A stretch of DNA of 64,000 nt, taken from assembly GCA_022772675.1 (NCBI GenBank), contig JALEZW010000016.1, positions 1-64,000 of the forward strand, given 5' to 3'. Source of the stretch: Agathobacter sp. Its GTDB lineage: Bacteria > Bacillota > Clostridia > Lachnospirales > Lachnospiraceae. The position numbers were made by a program, and so were the translations under genes. Below are positions 1 to 11,073 of the stretch, in pieces; the stretch's first letter is position 1; each line of letters starts with the position of its first letter. A model generated the notes under the pieces. The model did no database searches. It saw nothing but the letters and a program-made list of their open reading frames with translations, and was not told the origin of the DNA.

Positions 1-246
1 TTTCTCGTCCTGCCAGATAGAAAGTCCCTCAAACAGATCCGATCTGTCCGCATAGGAAACGGAGAAAAAAGCTTCCAGCATACTCATATTCAGAGTTTTA
101 CCGAAACGGCGGGGTCTGGTGATCAGAGTCACGTCATCCCCACTTTCCCACCATTCCCGTATAAATCCCGTTTTATCAATATAAAAGTACCCATCTTTTC
201 TTATTTTATCAAAGCTCTGTATTCCGATTGCAACTGTTTTACGCAT
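1..246 (-). CDS. AAA-ATPase-like protein (DUF1703-associated family), 5' part only, runs off the window edge
   Basis: Reverse translation MRKTVAIGIQSFDKIRKDGYFYIDKTGFIREWWESGDDVTLITRPRRFGKTLNMSMLEAFF: typical N-terminus with the RPRRFGKT P-loop. Confidence 0.8.
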   Translation of the reverse strand, partial: MRKTVAIGIQSFDKIRKDGYFYIDKTGFIREWWESGDDVTLITRPRRFGKTLNMSMLEAFFSVSYADRSDLFEGLSIWQDEK

Positions 247-265
247 ATAGACCTCCAAAGATGAT

Positions 266-312
266 AAAAATCCGCTATACGATTCTATTGTAAATAGTAT
301 AGCGGATTTACC
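266..312. terminator. Hairpin AAATCCGCTATAC/GTATAGCGGATTT, possible terminator
   Basis: About 12-bp inverted repeat between two minus-strand genes. Confidence 0.45.
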
Positions 313-349
313 TGTGAAATACAATTGTTACTGTTCAAACAGTCACCAT

Positions 350-3300
350 TTATGGCAGAACAACCTCCACAAGATATTGCTTTCCCTCTTTGTGGGCATC
401 CACACTGATACAGGAGTTCTGCATCACCGTAAAGACCTGATTATCTTCCAGACCAGTGGTACAGATATTCATGGAAAGAACCACGGATCCCAGAGAATCA
501 AAAACATTTAACTCATGATTTCCCCGCCTCATTCCTTGAAAAACAAACGTGCCCATTTCATTGGTATACGTTTTCTTATCATCCAAGGTAACCAGCAATC
601 CTGCCTCTGCACTTCCTTCTGCGTTCTCGATATTTCCCGTCACCTTCCTTCTCCGGAAGAAGAACAGATAAAGAAGTCCTGCGCTGCTGCCCATCCCCAC
701 CAAAAGTGATACAGCCACTGGAATAAACGGAAAGTGATGAGGTTTCTCATCCTTTTGCAGGCTGGAAGGCTCCGGGTTTTCTGGCTCCGAGTTTATTCTG
801 TCCGGCCCTGGTTCATCCGCAATTTCTTTCTCCGGAAGATTTTCCGCTTCATTATCAGGGACTGGATCTGCCTGCGGTTTCTTCTCAGGTTCCTTTCCCT
901 CTGGCAGAGTTTCCGGTTTAGCCTCGGGTTTTAAAACCGGGTTCGCTTTTTGTGGTTCCTGCGGCTCCGGAGTTGGTTTCGGTTTTGGATCCGGCACTGG
1001 TTTTGGATCTGGCTCCGGATTCGGCTTTGGTTCCGGGTTCGACGTCGGTTCCGGTTCTGGCACTGGTTCTGGATTCGGCATCGGTTCCGGATCTGGCACT
1101 GGTTCTGGGTTCAGCTCTGGTTCTGGATTCGGCTTTGGTTCCGGGTTCGGCGTCGGCTCCGGCTCTGGCTCTGGTTCTGGATTCGGCATCGGTTCCGGAT
1201 TTGGCTCTGGCTCCGGTTCCGGCGATGGTTCCGGATCTGGTGCTGGTTCTGGATCTGGTGCTGGTTCCGGTGTTGGAGTGACCGGTATTTCTGTTTCCGC
1301 ATAAACGGCAGTCACCGTCATATCATTGGTTACACTGCTGAAGTCACAATCCCAGCCCTGAAACGAAAATCCATCTTTTTCCGGCACCACCGGTGCAGTC
1401 ACAGTTCCATTCTTTTTACAGTACAATATGTCCAGAATTTCTCCGTCTGCCACAAAGGTCACTGCAAAAGCCTGCTCATAATGATCCGTTCTTATCTGAT
1501 AACCGCAGACAGAGCAGGTTTCATAATGAGGTGTCACATACTGTTTCTTTTCCTCATCAAAATACTCATCTCCGACAGATGGAACCAGATAAGCATCACA
1601 ATACAGATGCTCTTTTGCTGCTTTTGCAGCAAAGAAATCGTAGAAATCACTTCCACGGTGAATGCTTATCGTTTCACACTCCGGCAGATACCGGGTATAC
1701 TCACCTGGAACTGATGCTTGATAATTTTCTCCCGACGTAACGGCTTCCACACTTATGGTCTGAAATTTCAGCCCATAAAACCCATAGTAGGACAGTTCTT
1801 TCAGGCCTTTCCCAATTTCCAAATGCTTCACCTGCAGCCAGTCATGGTTTGTAGAAGGATCATAAAAACAGCAGCTGCCAATCTTACTGACACTGTCCGG
1901 AATGACAAGAGTATCCTGTAAAAGCCGGATGCCGCAAAAACTTCCCCCATCCAGTGTTTCCACCTGTTCTCCAATAGAAAGACTGCCAAGATCACAGTTA
2001 TAAAAGGCTGCCTCTGTCAAATCCTCATTCCCATTTACCGCAGAAACCGCCTGATAGCTGAGCGTTCCGATATCTCTGCCGTAAAATGCCCGTTTTCCCA
2101 TATAGGTAACCGACTCTCCAATAACCAGAGTACCAAATCCCTGATTACTTGAAAAATCTGTATAAAACGCACAATCTCCCACCGGCATGTCAATAGTAAG
2201 ATTCTTTTCTTCCAAAAACTCCGTATTCGCAAACAAATACGCCGGAATCTCCTCCAACTGTTCCCAAAAGGTAAAATCATAGAGCTCTGCCAGATAGAAG
2301 GGACCATTCACAGTACTGTCTGCCAGAAGTTCTGCCCTGCTCTGGTACGAAAGTTCAGCAATCTCACAGGAAGCAAAGGCTCCCTTCCCAATCTCAGCCA
2401 CCGTTTCCGATACCGTAAGAGAAACTGCCTCATCCTTCACACCTCCCGCATTCCAGGCATTGTAAAAACATGCTGTCCCAAGCTTCGGAGTCGTTACGGT
2501 ATATTCCGGGATATGCAGTTTCGCATTGGCAAAACTGTAATCCGGTATGGTCTGCACCCCATCTGCGACTTCCAGACCATAAAGATCAGACATATAAAAG
2601 ATACCTGTTACGGAACTGACTGCATCAGTCTGTACTTCTGCCTGATACTGCAGATTCCGTATTTTACACTGTCCGAAGGCTTTCGCACCGATAAACGCTA
2701 CATCCTCAGTGATGGTCAGCCTGTCTATCGGATTTTCGATCACTCCATTGCTCCAGGCACCGAAAAAAGCCATCTTTCCGATATACTCCCGGTCAATGAC
2801 ATACTCCTTCATCTGCAGGTCTGCATTGGCAAACAGATAATCCGGGATCCTGTCCATGGTTTCCACAAGGAAAAGCTCACTGATCTTTGCGTCATAGAAC
2901 AGGGATGTGGATGTGCTGTCTACGTGAGCAAGTTCCGCCTCCGGACAGTTGTAATTCAACTTCTGAATCTTCGCCTCAGAAAAGGCAAGACAGTCAATGC
3001 TTCTGACATCTTCTGTCAACGTCAGTGTTTCAAAAGAAGCATTGTCAAAAGCATATTTGCCAATTGACGGCACATGAAGTTCCACCTCCGGCTGACGGAA
3101 CACCGTCTGATAAAAGGTTCTGTCATGAATTGCCTGCACCCTGCTTCCGATTTCAAGGTGTTCAATTTCCGAATAGGCAAAGGGACAATAAAAAAAGTTC
3201 TCCTCATTCCCTGCATCAACAGCCTGATAAATCAGGGTTCCAATCTGATTTTCTGCAAATGTGCTTTTCCCAAACCTGATTATAGTTTCCGGAATTGTCA

Positions 3301-3748
3301 GGGATTCAATCTGCTTTTGACTCAAGTTTCCTGTGATTGCAGTTACCATATAGCCATCGATTTCTGCCGGAATCGCAACTGTCAATCCCTGTAGTCCTTC
3401 CCCGGCTTCCATCCCATAGATTTCCGCCGTTCCATCTGCGTACCCCTTCCACTGATAGGTGATTCCAGAGCCGTCCTGATAGGTATCGGTAATTTGCGTT
3501 TCGCCCTCCGTTGTAGCATTCCCTGCCTCCGCCCGTGTTCCTGAAATCATTTCAGATGGGGTCTCTTCCTCGGATTCCTGTACCTGCTGCTCTCCTGTCG
3601 GTTGTACTTCCGGCTGTACTTCCGTCTGTTGTTCCTTCTGTTCTGTTTCCTGGGCATATGCAGATTCCGTAAAGGGGTCTGCCAACTGCATACACACAAG
3701 TGCAGACAGAAGCATTGCAAAAAATGGTCTGTACGTGCCTTTTCTCAT
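350..3748 (-). CDS. Large surface protein: signal peptide, BspA-like LRR repeats, InlB-B-type repeat, Pro/Glu-rich stalk, TM, C-terminal domain
   Basis: ORF 350..3832; start placed at [10 protein letters not shown] behind AAAGGAG; repeated 'IPEYTV..IGKGAF.SCEI..L.Y' units, (PEPNPEPxP)n stalk, [28 protein letters not shown]. Confidence 0.85.
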   Translation of the reverse strand: MRKGTYRPFFAMLLSALVCMQLADPFTESAYAQETEQKEQQTEVQPEVQPTGEQQVQESEEETPSEMISGTRAEAGNATTEGETQITDTYQDGSGITYQWKGYADGTAEIYGMEAGEGLQGLTVAIPAEIDGYMVTAITGNLSQKQIESLTIPETIIRFGKSTFAENQIGTLIYQAVDAGNEENFFYCPFAYSEIEHLEIGSRVQAIHDRTFYQTVFRQPEVELHVPSIGKYAFDNASFETLTLTEDVRSIDCLAFSEAKIQKLNYNCPEAELAHVDSTSTSLFYDAKISELFLVETMDRIPDYLFANADLQMKEYVIDREYIGKMAFFGAWSNGVIENPIDRLTITEDVAFIGAKAFGQCKIRNLQYQAEVQTDAVSSVTGIFYMSDLYGLEVADGVQTIPDYSFANAKLHIPEYTVTTPKLGTACFYNAWNAGGVKDEAVSLTVSETVAEIGKGAFASCEIAELSYQSRAELLADSTVNGPFYLAELYDFTFWEQLEEIPAYLFANTEFLEEKNLTIDMPVGDCAFYTDFSSNQGFGTLVIGESVTYMGKRAFYGRDIGTLSYQAVSAVNGNEDLTEAAFYNCDLGSLSIGEQVETLDGGSFCGIRLLQDTLVIPDSVSKIGSCCFYDPSTNHDWLQVKHLEIGKGLKELSYYGFYGLKFQTISVEAVTSGENYQASVPGEYTRYLPECETISIHRGSDFYDFFAAKAAKEHLYCDAYLVPSVGDEYFDEEKKQYVTPHYETCSVCGYQIRTDHYEQAFAVTFVADGEILDILYCKKNGTVTAPVVPEKDGFSFQGWDCDFSSVTNDMTVTAVYAETEIPVTPTPEPAPDPEPAPDPEPSPEPEPEPNPEPMPNPEPEPEPEPTPNPEPKPNPEPELNPEPVPDPEPMPNPEPVPEPEPTSNPEPKPNPEPDPKPVPDPKPKPTPEPQEPQKANPVLKPEAKPETLPEGKEPEKKPQADPVPDNEAENLPEKEIADEPGPDRINSEPENPEPSSLQKDEKPHHFPFIPVAVSLLVGMGSSAGLLYLFFFRRRKVTGNIENAEGSAEAGLLVTLDDKKTYTNEMGTFVFQGMRRGNHELNVFDSLGSVVLSMNICTTGLEDNQVFTVMQNSCISVDAHKEGKQYLVEVVLP
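954..1290 (-). repeat. Pro-Glu-Pro low-complexity repeat (wall-spanning stalk coding region)
   Basis: Iterated ggttccgg/ggttctgg hexamers encoding (PEPxPNPEP)n. Confidence 0.9.
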
Positions 3749-4013
3749 GATTTTTTCTCCTTTCAAATCGCGTTTTTTTACTCCGATTAGTAAATTGCAC
3801 GATTTGAAGACTTGGAGAAAATTTTTTAGCAATAGACTTTTACAGCTTTTCTTATAGAACTAACTTTATGTGCACACATCTGTAAAGCCTTCTTTAACAC
3901 TTACACATTTTGAAGAAAACTTTAATTACCAAAATAAAAAGGGTGTATGTAAGTATCCACATACACCATCTGTCTCATTGACATCCTTTATCTTTCTACA
4001 TTACAATACAAGA

Positions 4014-4211
4014 TTAACACAAAGCGGAGCGAGCTGCATTCAATTCGCTCTGTGTCATCATAATTTCATTCTCATGCACCCGAAGTGCTATTTTTCTTTC
4101 AAGAATTGCCCAATCCTTCGATGTTCCCTTATCCTCTGGTGGTATGTCTACAACTTTTCCTCCCAAATTCAAATCTGACAATTCCCTATCCATCTCTTCA
4201 TTAAAATTCAT
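4014..4211 (-). CDS. Small hypothetical protein (65 aa)
   Basis: ORF MNFNEEMDRELSDLNLGG...; GGGTGAG upstream of ATG. Confidence 0.45.
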   Translation of the reverse strand: MNFNEEMDRELSDLNLGGKVVDIPPEDKGTSKDWAILERKIALRVHENEIMMTQSELNAARSALC

Positions 4212-4351
4212 CTTAACTCACCCAATACACTCTCTTTATATAGTATACGCAGATTTCCTAACAATGTTAAAATAATAACAAAAGGAATTATAAATGTCAA
4301 GGAAAACTATGCTTTTCCAGCTCTTTACAGCCTTTAGGATCTTAAAATAGC

Positions 4352-5962
4352 TTATATAAACTGTAAGTTTTTTTCATATGCGCTAATCTCACACCAGCGA
4401 CTAACTAAAAATTTATTTTTATCTATCTCACTTTCTGGTTGATCTGGATTTCTTGCATATAATCCTGTAGGATAATTCAATAAAATAATATTTCTTATTC
4501 CCTTTTTGGATGCCGAGGTTCCATCCAGTACCATTTCCCCAAATGCCTTTTTTCTCTCATAACCTTCCTTTGTGTATATCTCACAGATCCATACAAACTG
4601 TGGCATTCTAACTTTTGCGTAATACGCTTGTAATTCAATACTCTGTTTACTAAACTCCTCAACTCGTGCCTTTTTAAAACTTCGCGATGATGCCAAAAAA
4701 AGACGCAGGATAACATCTGTTTCCCCATTAAGGTATTCCTCTGCCCATTTAAAAACTCCCCATGTTTCACTTTCTAATATCATAAGAGCAATGTCATATG
4801 CGTCCGCTGCTTCAAGAAACATTCTCTTATATAACGGTACTGCAATGTTTGTCACATGCATATCAGAGTAAATGGACATTTTATCAAATTCACGCACTTC
4901 ATATGGAAATTGATTATCGTCAATAACAACATAGCTGTCATAAAAATCAGCCGAATTTATAATTCCATGCTTTCCATCAAACCCATCCCCTACTATTTTC
5001 TTACGTTCAAGAGCTTTCTCATAAGACTTTGTAACAGAATGACCAATGCAAATTAAAGAATGTCCAATACCCTTTCCACTATCAGGTTCTACATTAACGG
5101 CTACTGGAATCCCAGATTCTATATAATAGTGAAGCAATCTTTTTAACTCATCTTGTTGTAAAATGCCTGACATTTCATCTTTTCTCATTGCCCGAACATT
5201 ATATAATCTAGGCGCAAATCCAAAGTCTGATAAAACTTTTGTCAAAACATGATATGTAATCCCTCTTGATGGCAGAACTCTTTCATGACTATGCTTTTGC
5301 TCAGATTCAATAATTTCGCTCGGAACTACCGTTTTATAATCCTTGTATGTGTTGGAATAATAGTCTAGGAGATTCAACAATGTTACTTCTGAACATCTCA
5401 TAGTCTCCCTATCCTGCATTTGATAGGGAAATGCTTCTATTTCCAACTCCATACCATATAAATTAATCTTATATTTGGATTTTCTAATGTATACCGACCT
5501 TTCGGGAACAAAATATTGTGGATTTAATAAGGTTCTTCCTACTACTCCATCTGACACAGGTTTAATAACACAGGTTCCGATAAGCGCCTTCTCAATTTGC
5601 TTTTTTTCTTCTTCTGTTCTTTCACCAAGAAGATTTCCCCAGGAAAAATGTCCTATCAAAAAAGTCAATCTTTTACAGTATCGCTCCACTTGGAAATGTT
5701 GATTTGAAAAATACATATAATAGGTATCCCTATAACTCTTATCTATATGATATTCTTCTGCAACAACAGTAAAATCGTCTTCTATACTCTCCATTATCCT
5801 TCGAATAATCTGCTGCCCACTAATACTTCGAAGTACTTCTTCTGAAGCAACACTTTGCACTTCATAAAGATGCTCATTAAACAACCTATTAATAAATTGT
5901 TCAATTTGTTCTTTTTTTTCATCGCCTTCTATATGCGTGAACGTTGCTATCGTATTATTCAT
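4352..5962 (-). CDS. Hypothetical protein with C39/papain-like cysteine-peptidase-type motifs
   Basis: 536 aa; ordered motifs RCSEVTLLNLLDYY (Cys), GIPVAVNVE...GIGHSLICIGH (His), YVVIDDNQFPY (Asp). Confidence 0.6.
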   Translation of the reverse strand: MNNTIATFTHIEGDEKKEQIEQFINRLFNEHLYEVQSVASEEVLRSISGQQIIRRIMESIEDDFTVVAEEYHIDKSYRDTYYMYFSNQHFQVERYCKRLTFLIGHFSWGNLLGERTEEEKKQIEKALIGTCVIKPVSDGVVGRTLLNPQYFVPERSVYIRKSKYKINLYGMELEIEAFPYQMQDRETMRCSEVTLLNLLDYYSNTYKDYKTVVPSEIIESEQKHSHERVLPSRGITYHVLTKVLSDFGFAPRLYNVRAMRKDEMSGILQQDELKRLLHYYIESGIPVAVNVEPDSGKGIGHSLICIGHSVTKSYEKALERKKIVGDGFDGKHGIINSADFYDSYVVIDDNQFPYEVREFDKMSIYSDMHVTNIAVPLYKRMFLEAADAYDIALMILESETWGVFKWAEEYLNGETDVILRLFLASSRSFKKARVEEFSKQSIELQAYYAKVRMPQFVWICEIYTKEGYERKKAFGEMVLDGTSASKKGIRNIILLNYPTGLYARNPDQPESEIDKNKFLVSRWCEISAYEKNLQFI

Positions 5963-5974
5963 AAAAAGTTTCCC

Positions 5975-6709
5975 CTAGTATCTAATTCTATATGTGCTAT
6001 TTTCCGAATATTCCATAATGTGCTTTAATACCATCTTTTGTAATACTTCATCTAAATTGTCCTGATTAAAATAGCATTTTCCTTCTCTCATATCTATACA
6101 GTTCCATTTATCAGTGTGCATATTACATGAATTGTCAGTTTCCCTAGGAAGCCAGCTTTTTAATTCGTCAATAGAGAATTCCTGGTGTTCTTTTAAATGG
6201 GTTATAACCTGTAAATAAATACAGAATTCAGTGTTATCCAATTTAACAACATATTCTTTCACTACTCTTTTTACAAATAAAATAAACTCCTTTGTAATAC
6301 AGATTGGCGAAACTTCAGCTTTCACGCTCAAGCCGAACCAGAATAACATAGCTTCCAACAATGCACCTGTAAATACATTTTCAAAAAAATCTATTACCAA
6401 ATCCTTTATTCGGATGTGATATCTGCTATCTCTAATATATAACTGTGCCGGTTCCCTTTTTTCAAACGGCCAGCTACTTTCCCCTTCCATATCTTCTGAT
6501 ATATCTGGTGTGTTACAAACCAGCATATCTACTAAATCTTCCCGAAAATCTTTAAGTACTTGATTCTTTTCAATTTGTGTATCCACAAATTTTTCCAAAT
6601 AATCTCGGGTAACTTCGAATACAGCCATACCATTCCTCCTCATATAGTTATATCTATTATATATTATAACCTCTACATACTTTTCGTCAATAAGTCTTCT
6701 TACTCTCAC
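5975..6709 (-). CDS. Hypothetical protein, partner ORF of the peptidase-like protein
   Basis: 244-aa ORF, 12 bp upstream of the 4352..5962 gene, same strand, same low GC; the actual start may be internal (MAVFEVTRDYLEKF). Confidence 0.6.
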   Translation of the reverse strand: MRVRRLIDEKYVEVIIYNRYNYMRRNGMAVFEVTRDYLEKFVDTQIEKNQVLKDFREDLVDMLVCNTPDISEDMEGESSWPFEKREPAQLYIRDSRYHIRIKDLVIDFFENVFTGALLEAMLFWFGLSVKAEVSPICITKEFILFVKRVVKEYVVKLDNTEFCIYLQVITHLKEHQEFSIDELKSWLPRETDNSCNMHTDKWNCIDMREGKCYFNQDNLDEVLQKMVLKHIMEYSENSTYRIRY

Positions 6710-8904
6710 TCAAACTCATACCCGGGATCAAAGCTCTCCTCCATCCACAGCTGGCTGAGCTTCAGCTTCACCAGTTCTTCTGTCACATCCTTCGGATCCA
6801 GACGCTCTATTTCTCTTTTCTCACGCTCATAAACCTCCATGGACTTCGTCAGTTTCGATACCTTTCGTTCGGTTTCTTCCTGCTTTAATTCGAAATCTTT
6901 TTTCAGCTTTTCCTGCTGCTCTTCCCTTTTTCGTTTTTCCCGCTCCTGGGCTCTCCTCCTCGGAGAATCCACAATGGCCGGGGCAATGTAGCCATCCTCC
7001 CCTGCCGGCTTCACCCGGACAGCCTCCATCTCCTCCTCATCAAAAGACAGCTGAAAACTGTTTTTTCTCAGATATCTCCTGTCTGTCTCTGACAGATACC
7101 TGTAGTTAGGATGTTTCTCCAGCCGGTATTTTCTGACCTTAAACGGTCTGAGAGCCCGGACGAAAACCAGACATTCCGTATTACTCATCTGCTCCACCTG
7201 AATACGGCTCATCAGTTCCCGGCCTACCTCCTGCTTATTGGTACTGACAGATCCCAGCCTTCCCTTGGAATTGCCAAAGGACAGATTTTTTACGGTCTCT
7301 TTTCCCAGCCGGTCACAGATGATCTTAAGCGTATCGGCATCGGATCCTCCCAGAAAGATCATAGTGTCACAGTTTCCGATGATGGAGTTAGCCTCCTCCT
7401 TTCCGTACACCTCCACAATCTGGCTGTAATTCTGGAAGATCACACTGATGGCGATCTGATATTTTCGGCAGGTCGCCAGATACTCCCCAAGATTTCCGAT
7501 TTTACCGATGTTCCGGCATTCATCGATGAGAAACCGGACGGGAATCTTAAGCTCCGGATTGGACAGCCCTTCGGCTTCCATCCTTGTCTTTCCCTTATGA
7601 TAGAGATTGCTGAAAAGAAGGGAAAACAGCATTGCCGTAATCCAGCTGTATGTCCGGTCTGCCAAGGGAATGTTTAAGAACAGCACCATTTTTTCCTCAC
7701 TGAGCCGGTCCAGCTCCAGTTCATCCTTGTAGGTCAGGTTGCTGAATTCCGGGATATCCACGTACTGGGAGATCAGAACAGCCGTCGATATCAGAATATT
7801 CAGTGCCGTTTTGGCGGGAGCCTTCTTGAATGTCAGGTACTGGTGGTAGGCATAGGAAGCCGGATTTGCATCTCCAAGGGCAAGAAACAGCTTATCAAAA
7901 TCCGTTTCTATGGCTTCCTCTGCGTGCTCATCCAGGTTGTTCATCCGAAGGATTTCCAGCAGATTGGAGAAATTCCGCTGTTCCATGGGAAGCACCTCAT
8001 ACTCGTAGCCGATAATGGCACACAGAAGAGCCTGGGTAGACTTGGTCCAGAAATCCCCGTCGCCGCCACCCTTTCTCTTCAAATCCTGGGTATTCTCCAT
8101 CAGGGTATTGACAATCAGCAGGATATCCGAAGTCTTTCGAATATAATACAGCGGATTGAAACGGCAGGATTTCTCCATATCATCCGTACTGAACCGCTTA
8201 ATCCGGTAATGATTTTTCTCAAAAAATCCCGCCGTATTCTGTTCAATGTCCCCCGATGCATCCACCACCACATAGCTGCCGCACAGCTGCAGCAGATTCG
8301 GTGTCAGAAGAAATCTTGACTTTCCGGCACCGGAAGCACCAAAACACACCTCATTGTTGTTCCTCTGCGTCCACTTTCCGTCCATGGACATATACAGCCC
8401 ATCTGCAAGAATTCTTGCGTTTCTTGTGCAGATCTGAACAATTTTCTGCGATGGATATCTGCGGAGCACCCGCTTATGTTCTTCATTATAAGGTGCCAGC
8501 CGGTCTGTCACCTGTCGCCCCATCTGAACGGCTGCCATTCCCGGGTTTAGAACAAATTCCAGATCGTACTGTCTCCGGTTCGTCTCGAAAGCAGCATCCC
8601 CATGGGCATCATTGACCGATTCACTGACCCGCAGATATTCATTATACAGATAAAGGTCCATCAGTATCCCGGCAAAAAAGAAGATGCCCACCATCAGCCC
8701 ATCCGTTGGAAACAGCGAAAAGGGATGTTCCAGCATATGTGAAGCCAGTTCTGCCATTGCCCCAAACAATGACGGCTTCTCCATGTCATGATAGACTGCC
8801 CCCAGATGCAGTCCGGCAAACAGACTTACTACCGTAATAATACCAATGTATGTTGCAAGACTGATTCTTCTGTTTTTCTCCACATCCTTTTTCTTCGTAT
8901 ACAT
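6706..8904 (-). CDS. VirD4/TraG-type type IV coupling protein
   Basis: Walker A CFGASGAGKSRFLLTPNLLQ, IDECRNIGKIGNLGEYLATCRKYQI, two N-terminal TMs. Confidence 0.93.
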   Translation of the reverse strand: MYTKKKDVEKNRRISLATYIGIITVVSLFAGLHLGAVYHDMEKPSLFGAMAELASHMLEHPFSLFPTDGLMVGIFFFAGILMDLYLYNEYLRVSESVNDAHGDAAFETNRRQYDLEFVLNPGMAAVQMGRQVTDRLAPYNEEHKRVLRRYPSQKIVQICTRNARILADGLYMSMDGKWTQRNNNEVCFGASGAGKSRFLLTPNLLQLCGSYVVVDASGDIEQNTAGFFEKNHYRIKRFSTDDMEKSCRFNPLYYIRKTSDILLIVNTLMENTQDLKRKGGGDGDFWTKSTQALLCAIIGYEYEVLPMEQRNFSNLLEILRMNNLDEHAEEAIETDFDKLFLALGDANPASYAYHQYLTFKKAPAKTALNILISTAVLISQYVDIPEFSNLTYKDELELDRLSEEKMVLFLNIPLADRTYSWITAMLFSLLFSNLYHKGKTRMEAEGLSNPELKIPVRFLIDECRNIGKIGNLGEYLATCRKYQIAISVIFQNYSQIVEVYGKEEANSIIGNCDTMIFLGGSDADTLKIICDRLGKETVKNLSFGNSKGRLGSVSTNKQEVGRELMSRIQVEQMSNTECLVFVRALRPFKVRKYRLEKHPNYRYLSETDRRYLRKNSFQLSFDEEEMEAVRVKPAGEDGYIAPAIVDSPRRRAQEREKRKREEQQEKLKKDFELKQEETERKVSKLTKSMEVYEREKREIERLDPKDVTEELVKLKLSQLWMEESFDPGYEFE

Positions 8905-8928
8905 AAAAGCCTCCCATCTGACTTCTCA

Positions 8929-10419
8929 TTACCGCTCCATCTCCTGGGCAATTCTCCGGTCTGCCACCTGCTCCCGTATCCGTTTTTCCTCTCTCCTTCC
9001 CATAGTTTCCTCCGTGAGATCTATTTTCTCAAACCTCTCCATGGCTTCCTTCTGGGTATCGTTCATCAGTTCCCATGGAAGCCGGATTTTTTCATGAAGA
9101 GCAGCCATCTCCATCGGCTCGATAGTCAGCATGAAATCCACAGCCTCGTTCTCTGTCACGTTATAATACTGTGCCATGGTCTCTTCATATTCCACAGCAC
9201 CCATTCCATGAAAAAGAGTATCCGCAAGAACCATATTTACCCGGTATCTGGCTTCTTTGGGAAAAGCAATATCCGCCCCGTTGCAGTACAGGTCTGTGAT
9301 ATTTTCTTTCCGGATTGCCGCCACCACATCCATAGGCAGCCCGGAAAATCCGTCCAAATCTTCCCGCTGGAAAAGCGGCTTCCATTCCGGACGCCGAAAT
9401 ATGGAAGAAAGCATCTTCTTCCCTTTTCCCACCAGCTGGTCATACTGCTCCACAAAATCATCCGCCAGAACCGCCTCTCTGGTATCCGTCAATCCCTTTA
9501 CCAGAAGAAACTCCTCCTGGGACAGGACCACCGGTTTCCCCATCTTAAGAGCCATCAGCTTCAACTGGTCCATATCCCGTCCGGGATATGTGGCATGTCT
9601 TGCATCATAGAGAACCTTCATCACACTTCCATCCGGTTTCTTCTCCTCTCTGGTTCCAATGGAATGGGTTGTCATACACTGACTCTCGATGCTGATAAAA
9701 TTCCTTGGATTCTTCACATCCACCACATATTTCACCGTATCCGGCTTCGGTCTTATCTGATACTCAAAGATGGTCTGTGCACTTCCATAGGATTCCAGAT
9801 CATCAAAATAGCGGTGTCCTCTTTCCCCCGAAAGATAATAGGAAGCGTCTGCCAGCACATCCGAAAGCGCCTCTTTATCATCCGCCACCACCGCATACTG
9901 ATCATATTCATCCCCATCGGAAGTCACACAGAAACGGATATCACTGTCCTTTGCCGCCTCCCGGAAGGCAAAGACCTCTACACCAGAAAGTCCCGATGCC
10001 TTCCCAAAGGTCTTTCCCTCCATCATCCGGGCAAAACTCTCCGGATCCATCTCCCTGCAGGAATGATCAAAAACAGAGGTAAACCGGTTCCAGACATCCC
10101 CCATCTGCCGTTCATCACTGTCCCGGTATACAAAGAACAATGTTTTTTCCCGGGTTACCGGATCCCTGTGGGATATTTCCACATAGGGAATTCTGGCCTC
10201 CTTCAACAATTTGCAAAAATCCTCTTCTCCCCGCTCCGGCACAGCCAGTGTTCTGACACCTTTCCCCTGCCGGACATGGGAAAGCAGAGCCTTTACGCCC
10301 CGCTCCTCCACGTAATCCTGCTTTCGCATCAGCTGTAAAATGATCGTTCCCACCAGATCTGCCAGATGCTCCGTCATCCTTGCAGCTTCCCCCATGGTTC
10401 TCATCTCATTCCCATCCAT
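8929..10419 (-). CDS. PcfB/DUF3801-like conjugation protein with long C-terminal extension
   Basis: N-terminal region resembles PcfB (relaxosome/T4CP accessory); directly upstream of the T4CP gene; start MDGNEMR behind GGGGGAGGA. Confidence 0.65.
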   Translation of the reverse strand: MDGNEMRTMGEAARMTEHLADLVGTIILQLMRKQDYVEERGVKALLSHVRQGKGVRTLAVPERGEEDFCKLLKEARIPYVEISHRDPVTREKTLFFVYRDSDERQMGDVWNRFTSVFDHSCREMDPESFARMMEGKTFGKASGLSGVEVFAFREAAKDSDIRFCVTSDGDEYDQYAVVADDKEALSDVLADASYYLSGERGHRYFDDLESYGSAQTIFEYQIRPKPDTVKYVVDVKNPRNFISIESQCMTTHSIGTREEKKPDGSVMKVLYDARHATYPGRDMDQLKLMALKMGKPVVLSQEEFLLVKGLTDTREAVLADDFVEQYDQLVGKGKKMLSSIFRRPEWKPLFQREDLDGFSGLPMDVVAAIRKENITDLYCNGADIAFPKEARYRVNMVLADTLFHGMGAVEYEETMAQYYNVTENEAVDFMLTIEPMEMAALHEKIRLPWELMNDTQKEAMERFEKIDLTEETMGRREEKRIREQVADRRIAQEMER

Positions 10420-10485
10420 TCTATTTATCCTCCCCCTTTTTTGAACATCCTTAAACGTCGTTCCATGCAAAATGCGGTTTTTTCA

Positions 10486-11046
10486 TCATCGCCCAGCATC
10501 AGACAGATGATCAAAATCATGGATATTTTCCCGCAGATACCTGAGCACCTGTCGGTGGTAACCTTCCTGCTCCCGCAGATATACAGTAGCCTGTTTCACA
10601 GACATTCTTCTCCGGTATGGCCGGTCTGTGGTCAGTGCCTCAAACGCATCGATAGTTTTAAGCATCTTTGCCTTGTTTTCCACCATAGAACTGTAAAACT
10701 CCGGCAGCGGAGAAAGAAGCCTCGGCTTCCTTCCATGATGATACAGCACGATCCGTCGTACCACCTCACTGACATTACATTCCTTAAGCATCCGGTACGC
10801 GATATACGGATGAAGATCCACCAGTTCCCGCTCCAGCTCCGTAAAGCCCTCATGTTTGTCCAAAATTGCCGGTGAAATATACAATTTCCCAATATCGTGC
10901 ACCAACGCCGCTGTACTCAGACTGTCATCTGCCATCCGGTAATATTCCTCCACGCTAAGTGCAAGCTTCCATACCCGGATGGAATGATTATAGGTTGTCG
11001 AATCCAGCAGCTCCATTTTTTCTTTGATCTTTTCCGATAAATTCAT
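10486..11046 (-). CDS. HD-GYP-like phosphohydrolase
   Basis: AALVHDIGKLYISPAIL, HHG, DAFEALTTDRPYRR; start MNLSEK behind GGAGGG. Confidence 0.85.
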   Translation of the reverse strand: MNLSEKIKEKMELLDSTTYNHSIRVWKLALSVEEYYRMADDSLSTAALVHDIGKLYISPAILDKHEGFTELERELVDLHPYIAYRMLKECNVSEVVRRIVLYHHGRKPRLLSPLPEFYSSMVENKAKMLKTIDAFEALTTDRPYRRRMSVKQATVYLREQEGYHRQVLRYLRENIHDFDHLSDAGR

Positions 11047-11073
11047 TCCGTCCCTCCTTTTTCCCAAAAAATC

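Noticed and set aside
950-1714. 254-aa plus-strand ORF rich in F/W/R
   Set aside because: Antisense shadow of the (PEPxP)n repeat codons of the LRR surface gene; no RBS or domain.
4014-4211. Antitoxin-like small gene
   Set aside because: Has an RBS and could be real, but no toxin-antitoxin family features were recognised; listed only as hypothetical.
8788-10338. 516-aa plus-strand ORF
   Set aside because: Antisense to the PcfB-like gene; composition is typical reverse-complement noise and there is no recognizable domain.
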